This document shows positions 1 to 9,870 of a stretch of 64,000 bases of DNA, in pieces. Where the stretch lies: positions 40,624,819-40,688,818 of the forward strand of contig JACBWW010000004.1 of NCBI GenBank assembly GCA_020086605.1. Reading direction: 5' to 3'. The position numbers and the translations under genes are program-made. Origin of the DNA: Lanius collurio (Eukaryota; Chordata; Aves; Passeriformes; Laniidae). Every line of letters begins with the position of its first letter. Positions within the stretch are counted from its first letter, which is position 1. Under the pieces are notes generated by a model. It was not told the DNA's origin and did no database searches. It saw nothing but the letters and a program-made list of their open reading frames with translations.

Positions 1-1394
1 AATGACAGCCCCAGGTGTTTTTAGGCAAGTAGCCAGAGGCGTGTGGTTAAATGCATAGCTGCATGTGTGCACACTGAATGCTTACTCAATTCCCCTGCAT
101 TATGAGTTACCATCATCACTGCCAGTGGGCTGCCAGGGTTTTCTTTCATTGCATTGACTCTCAAGGTGCCCTAAATGAATGACAACCCATCAACTCAGAA
201 GGTGCACGTTCTAGAGATTGCTCAGGAGGGAAGCGGTTGACTTGGCAAGTTCAATTTTGAAAGCAATCTTTTTCAGGGTGCTGAAAGATAACCAGGGAGG
301 AATTCTGCCCAGGAAACGAGAGACTCAATTTACCAACTGTCAGACACGTGGCATTGACTTTGAACAAAATGAACACCAGGCTCTCTGAGGCTTGAGGGGT
401 CAGTGGAGCCCAAAAGTCATATACACATATTTGAATGATGCAGATACACATATTTGTATGGCAAGGTTGCTTTTATCTCCTAAAGTAAAATAATGGCATC
501 CATAAAGGTGACTTTGCTACAAGGAGGACTTCCTTAGAATCTAGATGTTGAAACAAATACCTTGAAGATGTGTAGAGTCATTAATTTTAATTGATTGCAT
601 TCCCTTTCCATGGGAAAACTTCTTTCTATATTTTATAGCATGTTTCAGTTCAAGTGCTGATCCTATTTGAAGGGGTTTCCAGTTTAGCTTGAGCAAATAA
701 AAAGTGATGAGAAAGATAGAATGTGTTGAGATAAACTACTCTCTCTTTTAGTCTTCATGTAGTGCTTTGAGGATTAGAATTAAAAAACCACAAGTTTGGA
801 AAGGTTGATTAAGTTGTTGAGCTAGAATAGGTGGAAATGGTGATCAAAGTTTACAAACATGATATCAGATGGGATTTTTTTTTTGTTTGTTTTATTTTTA
901 AAATCTCTGCCATCCTGGTGCTGTGTTAGATCTGCATCAGTTTGGTTAAGCTGACAGCTTTATACTTCCCAGCTTGGAAGCTGGGTCTGTGCTGTTTCTG
1001 CCAGTTAGAGGATTTTGAAGGAACTGCCAAGCAGGTACTTTGCAGAGCCATGAGAGGTGAGAGCTGCAGTGCAGGTAAGAGCAGCTGCAGAAGGGCCCTT
1101 CTCTCTCCCTGCCCACTGTGTCCATTGGACCTGTTGCTCTCACTTTGGCCCAACGATGCTGCTCCGAGCATGTGCCAGGCCTTGGTGTGAACAGTGTGTT
1201 AAGTCTAAACATGAGCTGTAGCTGAGCAAACAGTCACAATCTGCCTCAAAAAGTTCATGTAAGTGTGCTAATTCTGCCTATCACATTCCTTGAAGACCAG
1301 ATTTCCATGACCAAATGAGAGGTTTACCTACAAAACCCCAGATTTGCCACTACATAGGTACACCAAGGACACGTGTTTCCTGGGGGTATCCCCA
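1..1394. other. Non-repetitive-looking non-coding sequence
   Basis: AT-leaning sequence with no reading frame that resembles a known protein; open frames on both strands around 926-1212 overlap each other and have low-information composition. A T-rich tract with GTTT interruptions lies at about 873-900. I recognise no repeat family here. Confidence 0.55.
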
Positions 1395-1650
1395 CATATA
1401 AGAAAGGAATGGAACCTGAAAGGGGCTGTAGCCAGGTGGGGGTCAGCCTCTTCTCCCAGGCAACCAGTGACCACGTGAGAGGGAATGGCCTCAAGCTATG
1501 CCAGGGTTCAGGTGGGACATCAGGAAGAATTTCTTCACTGAGAGAGTGGTCAAACATTAGCATGGGCTGCCCAGGGAAGTGATGGAGTCACCATTCTTGG
1601 AAGTGTTCAAGGAATGACTGGAGGCAGCACTTAGTGCTGTGGTTTAGTTG
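1395..1650 (+). mobile_element. CR1 LINE 3' fragment, sense, first part of an interrupted copy
   Basis: This matches the region at the end of CR1 ORF2 and the start of its 3' UTR. Seen in order are the phrase around 1440-1470 encoding the usual ggtcTCTTCTCCCAGGCAAC stretch, the 'AGGAAGAATTTCTTCAC' motif near 1522, 'GGGCTGCCCAGGGAAGTG' near 1563, and 'GGCAGCACTTAGTGCTGTGG' near 1623. The copy stops abruptly at about 1650 where an opposite-strand CR1 begins, and its missing 3' end resumes at about 1956. It is non-coding and truncated at the 5' end, as most avian CR1 copies are. The subfamily looks like the CR1-C/F group, but I would not insist on that. Confidence 0.85.
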
Positions 1651-1955
1651 ACATAGAATCTTAGAATATTGTGAGGTTGGAATGGACCTTAAAGATTATC
1701 TGGTGCCAACCCCCTGCCATGGACAGGAACACCTCCCAGTAGACCAGGTTGCTCAAGGCCTTATCCAGCCTGATTTTGAACACTTCCAGGGTTGGGGCTT
1801 CCATACGCTCCCTGGTCAACCTGTTCTAGTGTCTCACCACCCTCAGGGTAAAAAATTTCTTCCTAATACCTAACCTAAATTTTCCCTCTTTTAATTTGTA
1901 TTATTAGTCCTTGTGTCGTCACCACAGTTCCTGACAAAGAGGCCCTCTCTGGCTG
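1651..1955 (-). mobile_element. CR1 LINE 3' fragment, antisense, nested in another CR1
   Basis: Reading the + strand gives the reverse complement of a CR1 3' end: a degenerate 'ATAGAATCTTAGAATATTG' tail at 1651, 'GGTTGGAATGGACCTTAAAG' at about 1676, then 'CAGGTTGCTCAAGGCC' near 1745 and 'AAAAATTTCTTCCTAATACC' near 1851. The match continues through 'TCCTGACAAAGAGGCCCTCTC' to about 1955. The copy is about 300 bases, 5'-truncated and non-coding. Because CR1 sense sequence flanks it on both sides in matching order, it inserted into the older copy. CR1 usually leaves short or no target duplications, and I see none. Confidence 0.85.
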
Positions 1956-2018
1956 TTAAGAGGTCAAAGGTTGCACTTGATGATCTTGGAGGTATTTTTC
2001 AACCTTAATGATTTTGTC
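1956..2018 (+). mobile_element. CR1 LINE 3' end, sense, second part of the interrupted copy
   Basis: About 60 bases that fit the last segment of the CR1 copy begun at 1395: 'GATGATCTTGGAGGTATTTT' at about 1980 and 'CAACCTTAATGATTTTG' at about 2000. These correspond to the usual end in which the tail follows 'ccaacctg'. The expected order (lacking in the first part, present here) is the evidence that this is the displaced 3' end. Confidence 0.7.
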
Positions 2019-2977
2019 TTTCATAATTTCAAATTATAATAATGCTTTAAATATTATATTTTACAAGATTAACTTTTCATTAAAAAGTCAAAACAAAGCT
2101 GGCAAATCCAAGGGGAAAAAAAGCATTGTTCAGTGGAAATTTAGATTATACTTTGATTTTGATACATTCCTCTGTTTCCAGCAGGAAAAAACCTCCCACT
2201 CACTATGGAGGGAGGTGATTTTCAAGCAAGTTGGGAATTTAAATGCAGCATCACTGTGGGTGCAGGTAACACTGAAAAAGTGAAACAGGGCTTAAAATAT
2301 GGATATAAAAGACCCTTTGTGAAGTAGATGTAGGTAAAAAGTGGGACTCCAATCCTGTATGCTGCCACTTAGATCTTCCTTCTGATAAGGATTGCACCCT
2401 AGCTAATTCAGTGTCGAGATCAGATTAAGATCTACGCACTTTAATTTGCTTTACTATTTAGAATGTTGTACATTTTCTTGGGCATGGCAAGTCATTCCAA
2501 TTTTGATGTGACTATACGAGGTACAAAGTGGTTTTGTTGTTAATGGGCTTACAGTACAGAATGAGAGAACAAGAGAAAGAGATATTAATTTATGATACAA
2601 GGGACTATGCTTGAAAGAGGATTGTAGAAAAGGTGATTTGAAAAGTGTTTGTATGTTCTTTTGCTGATTTTCTGTGAGGGCTGGTAGATGTTTACAAGAT
2701 ATGGAATAGCCAGTGCAGATCAGTGCAGCAATTAAAAAAATTAAAAGTTAAAATATTTGGGGTTTCTACACATTTTTCTGAGAATGGGTTCGGGTAGAAA
2801 GTTTGTGATAAAAAGCTGTATTGGCTCCTGGTGTTACAGATTCTCATAGTAGCTCTTGCTGTGCAGTGTTGAAGAACCATTCCTGTTGTGTAGGGACTAA
2901 AACCTGGGAGTGCAGCTGCAGGGAATGAGTAAAAATCAGAATCATCCTCAGTGTTTGATAATCCTGATAGACCTGGG
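2019..2977. other. Non-coding sequence, nothing recognised
   Basis: AT-rich sequence between two CR1 copies. A 91-codon open frame at 2008-2283 begins inside the CR1 tail and runs through A/T-rich DNA; its composition (rich in F, K, N, S) is that of random AT-rich sequence. No repeat or RNA gene recognised. Confidence 0.55.
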
Positions 2978-4603
2978 GCTTCCTAGTCCCCCGAGTTGGA
3001 GGACCACAAGCGCGGTAATAGTGACTTTCCACTTGCGGACACTGATACTGTAAGGGACCAGTTGTATCAGCTAAATGTTCCCAAGGTCATGGGCCCTGAT
3101 GGGATTCATCCTGGAGTTCTGAAGGAGCTAGTGGATGTTATGGCAGGACCCCCTCCATCATCCAGCAAAAGTCTCTTGGGAGTCTTGGGAGGTCCCTCCA
3201 AAACTGGAAGTTAGCCAGTGCTATTCCAGTCTACAAAAAGAGCAGGAGGGAAAACCCAGAGGATTACAGACCTGTTAGTCTATCCTTTTTCTGGAAAAAT
3301 CTATGGAGAAAATTATACTGGGTACTGTTGAAAGACACTTAAAAAATAATGCAGTTATTAGGTACAGTAAACATGGGTTCACAAAGGGAAAGTCCTGCTT
3401 AACTAATTTGATCTCTTTGTATGGTAAGGTCCCCTGCCTAGTAGATGAAGGGAAGACAGAGGATGTGTAATTTTTCTAGGTTTTAGGAAGGCATTTGGTA
3501 GTGATACACTCACAGGATCCTTCTTGACAAGCTGACCAACTGTGGAATGAGGGGATTCATGTTGTGCTGACTGGAAAAACTGGCGAAAGGAAAGGGCTCA
3601 AAAGGGGGTGTAGTGAATGGGGCTCCGTCTGGCTGGCAACCATTCACCAGCAGAGTTCCTCAGGGTTCAGCTCTAGGCTTGTTCAGTGTATTTATCGCTG
3701 ATCTGAATGCAGAATTCTACTGTACCATTAGCAAATTCTCTGACAATACCACACTGAGAAGTGCTCTTAGCTCCCTGGAGGGACAGGAGGCCTTTCAGAG
3801 GGATATAGATAGATTGGAGCATGGGGCTATGATTAATAGGATGAAATTTGGCAAGTTGAAATGTAGCTGGATCCTGCACCTGGGATCGAGGAATGCTGGG
3901 CACAAATACAAATTGGTAGAAGAGTGGCTGGAGAGCAGCAGGGATCTGGGATTGCTAGTTGGCAGCAGCTCAGCACAAGTCACCATTGTGCCTTGCAGCC
4001 CAGAGGTCAAATTCCATCCTGGGTACATCAAACACAGTAGAACCAGCCCATGGAAAAAGGGTTATCATCCCTCTGTGTTCAGTGTTGGTGCTGCCTCACC
4101 TTGAGCACAGCATGCAGGTCTGGGCCCCACAGTTTAAGAAGGATCCTTGAATGGATCCATAGGATAAAAAGCCTGGTAGAAGGGCTGGAAGGAATGTCCT
4201 ATGAAGAGCAGCTGAGGACTTTGTGTTTTTCTAGTTTGGAGAAAAGGAGGCTGAGGGGTGACCTCATTGCTCTCTGCAGCTTCCTGAGAAGGGGAAGTGC
4301 AGAGGGAAGTGCTGATCCCTTCTTCTGGTATCCAGTGGTAGGATGCATGGGTAGAGTTCAAAGCAACGCCAGAGGAGGCTTAGACTGGACACTGAGGGGC
4401 ATTTATTTACTGAGAGAATGGTCAAACACTGGAACAAGCTTCTAGAGATGTGGTCAATGCCCCACAACTGCAAGTGTGTAAGAGGTGTTTGGACAATGCC
4501 TTTAGCAACATGCTTTGACTTGGTCAGCCCTGAACTGGTCAGGCAATTGGATCAGATGGTTGTTGTAGGTCATTTCCAACTCAAATAGTCTATTCTGTAC
4601 CCT
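2978..4603 (+). mobile_element. CR1 LINE, 1.6-kb 5'-truncated copy, sense
   Basis: The longest transposon copy in the window. It starts inside the coding region just before the reverse-transcriptase domain (the 'GTTGGAGGACCA' phrase at 2993), runs through the RT domain and the conserved C-terminal part of ORF2, and ends in a CR1-type 3' UTR with 'GTAGGTCATTTCCAACTC' near 4566. The upstream endonuclease part is absent, as expected from incomplete target-primed reverse transcription. Stops and frameshifts are scattered through the coding part, so the copy is old and cannot move. Its 3' end ends near 4603 without a clear octamer tail. Confidence 0.9.
2996..4445 (+). pseudogene. Decayed CR1 ORF2 reverse transcriptase
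   Basis: Remains of the LINE reverse transcriptase, split over at least three frames. Visible landmarks in order: GPDGIHPGVLKEL at about 3092 (finger region), DYRPVSL near 3263, KHGFTKGKSCLTNLI at 3370-3415, a degraded block A 'GFRKAFG' at 3479-3499, VPQGS at 3655, a degraded block C 'FSDN' at 3736-3747, and the C-terminal SLEKRRLRGDLI block at about 4230. Active CR1 enzymes have aspartates at the end of FxKAFD and in the F/YADD box. Here the first is G and the ADD triplet reads SDN, so at least two of three catalytic aspartates are gone even without the stops (for example at 3468). It makes no working protein. Confidence 0.88.
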
Positions 4604-5591
4604 CTAGATGGTATCTCTCTGCTCTTACAAGCAGTATCAAGAGCAGGTAAGTCTGAGAGGTGCTTGCTTCTCAGTGCTAACAAGAACACCAGGAATAGTG
4701 TGGGAAAGCACAGGCTGGACATCAGAAGTTAGATGACAGGACACCCCGCTTGGTTTTTGAAACTATTAAGATGGTCAAAAATGGGGAGATACATGTGGCT
4801 CAGGTTTAGATTTTTGCTTGCAGACCACATAATCTTTTTTATTAAATGGATGTGGTTAGTGTGTGACAGCTGTGACATTGTTTTGTGAAATATAGCCTTT
4901 GGACTTCTTTCTGAAGGGATAAAAAAAATATCCTTCTTGATTTATGGAGAAAAGAGTCTTAAACTGTAGGTGACATTAGCAATGAAAATGTCAGGCTCTG
5001 TGTGTGTAATACATAACTGTACTGTGTTTTCACTTTATTTAATGTTATGGGACAATAACCAGGACTTTGGCTCTTCTAGTTACTCATTTTGAATGCAGCT
5101 TTTCTCAAGAAAGAGGCAGTTTCATACTCCAAGGTGCAAAGTGCAGCTATCTGAACTGCTGCAAACTTTGGCTTCCTCCACAGAAGTCAGCAGGATTTGG
5201 TCATATCCTATTGGAGAATGATAAGACCTTAAGAATATGTAAAAAAAGGGAATTTTCAGTGGAAACTTACTTTATTTGTATCAGCTTAGTTCCTGAGATA
5301 TCTGCTGGAAAGCTCTTCTCTCTTCTTGATTGCAAGGGAATTCTTTAATTTTCAGTCAAAATCTATTTATGTCCTGTGCAAAAATGTTGTCCTTCTGCTT
5401 TTACTCTTGGGAAAAAAAAAATATCACAAGATTGAAAGCTTTCAACATGGGGGCGACTGCAAGAATATTTTACTGAGGAAGGAACTGTGGCACTCCTAAG
5501 TAACTTGCAGAGCATGTCTTCACTCTTCAGCCCCTTTTTACATTATGGCTGAGGTAAATACTGCTGAATACCTTATTCTTTTTTTGCCCAT
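4604..5591. other. Non-coding sequence, nothing recognised
   Basis: Unique-looking AT-leaning sequence with short A tracts (about 4920 and 5411). A 93-codon frame at 5067-5348 has no recognisable domain. No repeat family recognised between the CR1 copy and the LTR that begins at 5592. Confidence 0.55.
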
Positions 5592-5856
5592 TGTCCTGCT
5601 TTTAGCTGTAATAGAATTACTTTTTCTTCATGGTGTCTGTTACAGTGCTGTGTTTTGGATTTAGTATGAGGAGAATGGTGATAAAACTGGTATTTTAGTT
5701 GTTGCTATGTAGTGCTTACTCTACATTAAGGACTTTTCGGTTTCCCGCGCTCTGCCAGCGAGGAGGTGCACAAGAAGCTGGGAGGGAGCATGGCCAGGGC
5801 AGCTGATCGAGACTGGCCAGAGGGATGTTCCATACCACAGAATGTCATGCTCAGGA

Positions 5857-5862
5857 TATAAA
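5857..5862 (+). promoter_or_regulatory. LTR TATA box
   Basis: TATAAA in the position where this LTR family carries its core promoter, directly after the conserved 'CATGCTCAGGA' block. Intact in this copy. Whether it still drives transcription cannot be read from sequence. Confidence 0.6.
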
Positions 5863-5998
5863 CTGGGGGGAGTTGGCCTGGAGCCACAGATCACTGCTGA
5901 GGGCAGGCTGGGCATTGGTCAGTGGTGGGATGATGTGCTGTGCATCACTTGCTTTTTGTGCAGCTTTTTATTCTTCTCTTTCTCCTTTCCATTGCAAT

Positions 5999-6022
5999 TA
6001 TTATTATTGTTGTTATTATTGC
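5999..6022 (+). repeat. (ATT/GTT)n tract inside the LTR
   Basis: A short triplet tract of ATT and GTT units in the downstream (R/U5) half of the LTR. Family members I recall carry a similar AT-rich triplet stretch here, so it is probably an expansion of LTR sequence and not a separate insertion. Confidence 0.7.
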
Positions 6023-6197
6023 CATGAGTATGATTATAATATTTTATTTGGTTTGAATAACTGAAATGTTCTTCTCTCACCCCAAGGGTTCTAATTTTTT
6101 TTCTGCTTCTCCTCCCAATTCCATCAGGGTAATAGGGGGGTGGGAGTGACAGGCAGCTGTGTGGTACATGATTGCCAGTTGGGGTTAAACCATGGCA

Positions 6198-7964
6198 CCT
6201 GTACATCGACAGATGATGAACAAACCAAAATTTGTTTTGCATAGGAAGAAGTCTCCCTGTTCTTCAGCAAGGATTATGGTGGCTTGTGTAAATCAGGTCA
6301 TTACAAGAACTTGCATTAGGCTAATAGAAGATCATGGAATTGTCTTAACACTTCAGCAGTTTTATTACTGGAAGTGCAGAGCTGAATGCTCAACAGAGGG
6401 ATGAGATCATCCTGGCCTTGCGTTCTGCCTCAGCATCCACTCAGAGGTGGAAGAGCTTTGTCAAGTACAGGGGAAACTGCAAATGGATGTGCCAGAATAT
6501 CATCATAGCCAAGAGATAGTGCTACATTGCATTGGGCAAGTTACAAAAATACCACCAGTAAGTAATAGTGGAGTGATTTTTTTGGAGTCACTTCTGACTC
6601 TCACCTGGTTACTTCATGGAGGTTAAACCTATTAATGGATGGCAAGTTACATCCAGCTGACTACTAACAGTGCTGCTTTAATTTGTGGCATTCCTCGGTC
6701 TCTTACCTAGCTCTGTTAACTGCAGTAGGATGTCTGATCCAGTTGTTTAATATTTTTGTATAAGGTAGTGTGCAGTGTTACCATTAAATCTGATTTATGC
6801 AGTTTTAAAAAAAATTTTGGTATTAAACCACTGAAACACAGGTTCAATTCTGCTTGTTTGTTAAACCCTGTTATGATACAGGAGCTGAGTTGTAATGAGC
6901 AGGCACTTTGTACAAGAGTAAAATACTGGTTGGAAATAAAATTTCAGTCTCAGGTTGCCATGGGTCAGTCATTGTAAGGACAGTTTAAAAATAATGAAAA
7001 CATTCTCACTGGATAAAAGTTTCAAATGAGGTATATGAATTATAAATGTTAATGATGGGTTTCCAAAGTCACATGTGATCAGATAATGGAGATACTGCAG
7101 TATGTAAAGGTGCAGGTAGATGTTCTATGGAAATAACAAACTTAAATGTCATTGATGGCCTCAAAAATGAGATGATTTTTTTTTAAGCTATTTTGTCACT
7201 TTGCCTGAATCTTTTTAATGAGAGCCAGTTTGCAAAGGGAAAAGGAAGTAGCACTTTTGAAAGGTGAACTCTGCAAACTGTTTGAAACTGTTCTTGAAGA
7301 CGAGATCTATTACTGCTGTACTTGTTTCTGAAAATTGTACATTTAAGGCACTTCTGTAAAAGGCAAAGGGAAGGTTGTATCCGGTTAGAATTGTAGCAGC
7401 AAGTTTAAGACTGTTGGGAAAACTTGCTTTGAGGTACTGAAGAGTAGTGATATGATATGTGAAACTGGGAAATGGATAAGATTTCCATATTCCTTTGCCT
7501 AAAACAAATGTTTGGATTTATTATCATTTTATTGATTAAGCTGAAAAATTGGAGACTTTTCTCTTTTGTAATTTCAACTCAAACTATGCCACGCAGCCTT
7601 TGAATAGAAAGCATAATAATAGAAAAGAGATGTAAAAATAAAATAATTTCCAGATATCTTTACATAAGCACTAAAAACAGAAATAAAGGAGATTTTATAG
7701 TTTCACAGTAGCATCAAGCAATGAAAATCAATCAATATGAACCAAGTTCATAGTATTAAAACAAACTGTCAGCTCATAGTGGGAAGTAGAACAGGTGCAA
7801 CATTCACAGTAAGGAAAACAGATGGAAAAAATGAGCAGATTAATGGGAATATTTTAAATACATGTGTGCATGGGTCCATGATATTTTATTACAAGAGAAA
7901 ATCCAGTAAATTAAATTTATATCATTTACTGAAGTACAATTATCTATTTTACACAGTGGGAACG
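6198..7964. other. Non-coding spacer between two LTRs
   Basis: About 1.77 kb with no retroviral gag, pol or env similarity that I can see, no primer-binding site after the first LTR, and no repeat I recognise. The flanking LTRs point in opposite directions, so this is not proviral interior but ordinary host sequence between two separate insertions. Open frames are all under 90 codons. Confidence 0.6.
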
Positions 7965-8330
7965 TGTGGTAGATTGACCCTGGCCAGCAACTGAACACCC
8001 ACCAATTGCTCACTGCCTGCTGCCCCCCACCAGTGGGATGGGGGAGAGAGCTGGGAGAGCAAAGATCAGTGTGAGTGAAGCAAAGCTCTGTGTGCAAGCA
8101 GAGAAACCAGGAGCGCCTTCCCATCGGCAGGCAGATGTTTAACCCCTTCCTGTAGGCAGGCAAAACGCTTCCTTGGGAAGGCAAACGCTGTAACAGCAAA
8201 CAACCCTCCTTTATCCTCCTTTCCCTGCGCATTTATTGCTGAGTGCAGCACCATGGGCTGTGGGATGTTCCTTTGGTCACTTGGGGTCATCTGTCCTGGC
8301 TGTGTCCCCCTTGATTTCTTGCCCAGCGCT
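7965..8330 (-). mobile_element. Endogenous retrovirus LTR fragment, same family as 5592-6197, antisense
   Basis: Reverse complement of the downstream part of the LTR family seen at 5592. It begins TGTGGTAGATTGACCCTGGC, the reverse of the LTR 3' end, then 'CCCACCAGTGGGATGGGGGAG' near 8025 and 'TTCCCATCGGCAGGCAG' near 8117. It continues to 'TTGGGGTCATCTGTCCTGGC' near 8281 and 'TTGATTTCTTGCCCAGC' near 8310. The similarity fades at about 8330, so the 5' half of U3 is missing or replaced. The TATA region (8229-8243) is degraded. The two copies belong to different lineages of the family: they share layout but differ through R/U5. Confidence 0.8.
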
Positions 8331-9559
8331 CAGGGTGAACATTGCCATTGAAGAACGGTTTTGCCTGGTTTTCCGCCAGTGTAGTTGCTGCTGGAGTTAC
8401 TGTGCCTAGTGGCAGCTAGAAGGTGCTGCTGGTGACTGCAGCTGCTGGAAGTTTCTGCAGTACCTTGTCACTTTTCACTTGGCCATTTTGCCAGAATTCG
8501 CCATTTTCTCGGATCAGCTGCATTCCATAATAAATCCATCAAGACATATGTATCTCTGGTCACAACTTGGAGTTGTGTTGCCTTTTTTACTGCTGGAGAG
8601 GCTTGATTTTTGTTGCTAATTTATTTGTACCAGCTAAAGTTTTGAAGTTTTGTTAGAAGTCAGTTCTCAGGGTGTACATTGCTTGTATAGGATGGCATCT
8701 TCATCCAATCAGCTATGGCCAAGGCTGTCTGACTTTAGTTGAGCCCATTTCAGCTGCAGCTAAGGACTCTAAATCCTCAGCTTCTTTGTTGCCTTCATTT
8801 GGACGTGATGAATTCCGTGTGCATTTCAATCATATGTTTTGGAATGGCTTAATTTTTGGAGTTAAAAGTTGCTTTGTCTTTCTGATGGTAATTGCTTCTT
8901 AAAACAGAACTGGACACTCAGTGGGCTGGGTACTTTTGTTTCCAGTACACGGGCTGTGATTTTGGTCAAAGTGCATGAATTCCGGCTTTTGAATCAATTT
9001 TGCAGATGTGCATGAGGCAGTGAGTTACACATTGATGTTGCATTTAACTGAGGCATTTGCTAATTTTTCCCAGCCCTAATGCTTGCTTTGGTTCTAAGTG
9101 TTTGTGTTATTTTTTTCTTTGAAATTAGAGACTCTGTTTTATACATGTCTCTTTTAACTTGAGTAGACATCTATGCCTAAATGTAGTTTATTTCTTCCTG
9201 AAAATTCTTATTTTAGAATGATAAAAGCATATAATAAACAGCAATTATTTGTGACTGGTACAGAGTATCTCTCAGAATACCAGAAATATGGAGCTCTTGA
9301 GAGCTGAGAACCATCTTTATATCATAACCTTACTAGTATCTCATACCTGCCCACTCTTTTAATGGAGGCAATCTGTTTTTAAATTTTAAAGATGTGTTTA
9401 AAGTTGCTATTTCAGTCTACATTTTCATATTTTCCTTTGCCTGAAGCAGCTGATATCCCCCTGAATCCTGAAAAGGCTATTTGTGTGTGAAGAAGCATTA
9501 TGGCTCTGCCTGTGTAAACAGAATTTGAGTTGCTTCTGAATGCCCAAGCAGTGCCAGAG
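8331..9559. other. Non-coding sequence beyond the LTR fragment
   Basis: 8331-8580 follows the LTR fragment directly, contains runs of CTGCTGG-like words and an AATAAA at about 8529, and is not the U3 I expect for the family; it may be another insertion or host DNA. The remainder is AT-rich with no recognisable repeat or coding sequence. Confidence 0.45.
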
Positions 9560-9870
9560 TTAGGTAAATAAACTAACTACATTAATTGCTCCTACATCCC
9601 TTGAGTGCTTCCACTTTGTAGGTTTTACAGTAATGTTAATGTATTGTAATCCATTATTATTTGCAAAATTAAAATTTTCTTTCTTTGCCTGCATCTGCCA
9701 CTGTTAATTCAGAAGCTCTAATAAATGCATTAAAAGAGGGAAGTAATAAGCAAAAGAAAGCCCCTCTGGGAATGTATAATTTTGCTCTTTATGCTGTGTT
9801 GGAAGAAAATAAGCAGTGTAAACATGCAAAGTTAGCACGGCGCTAAAGTGAGACTACAAAGGAAAGTCGT
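9560..9870. promoter_or_regulatory. Candidate conserved non-coding element
   Basis: Repeat-free AT-rich stretch rich in homeodomain-like words (ACATTAATTGC near 9576, GTTAATTC near 9703, TGCATTAAAAG near 9726), with no coding potential. The look is that of vertebrate developmental enhancers, but this is style only: conservation cannot be seen from one sequence. Confidence 0.2.

Larger units (their letters stand above)
5592..6197 (+). mobile_element. Endogenous retrovirus solo LTR (class III/ERVL-like avian family), sense
   Basis: A near-full LTR of a large neoavian family. It opens TGTCCTGCTTTTAGCTG at 5592, passes through the U3 blocks 'CAGTGCTGTGTTTTGGATT' near 5643 and 'CACAAGAAGCTGGGAGGGAG' near 5768, has a TATA box at 5857-5862 after 'CATGCTCAGGA', and ends at GGGGTTAAACCATGGCA (6197), the usual end being close to 'ttaaaccacgaca'. 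It is TG...CA bounded. Flanks CCCAT (5587-5591) and CCTGT (6198-6202) agree at three of five positions, compatible with a decayed 5-bp target duplication. No viral internal sequence adjoins it, so it is a solo LTR. It has no coding capacity. Confidence 0.85.

Noticed and set aside
4050..4445. 131-codon frame as an independent small gene
   Set aside because: It is the C-terminal part of the CR1 ORF2 remnant (SLEKRRLRGDLI block) and belongs to the LINE copy.
5592..8330. A provirus bounded by the two LTRs
   Set aside because: The LTRs are in opposite orientation, differ in sequence and the interior has no primer-binding site or gag/pol/env similarity.
8353..8357. GAACG as a right-hand target duplication matching GAACG-like bases before 7965
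   Set aside because: The bases before it do not end in CA and the LTR 5' part is missing, so the match cannot be placed at an LTR boundary.
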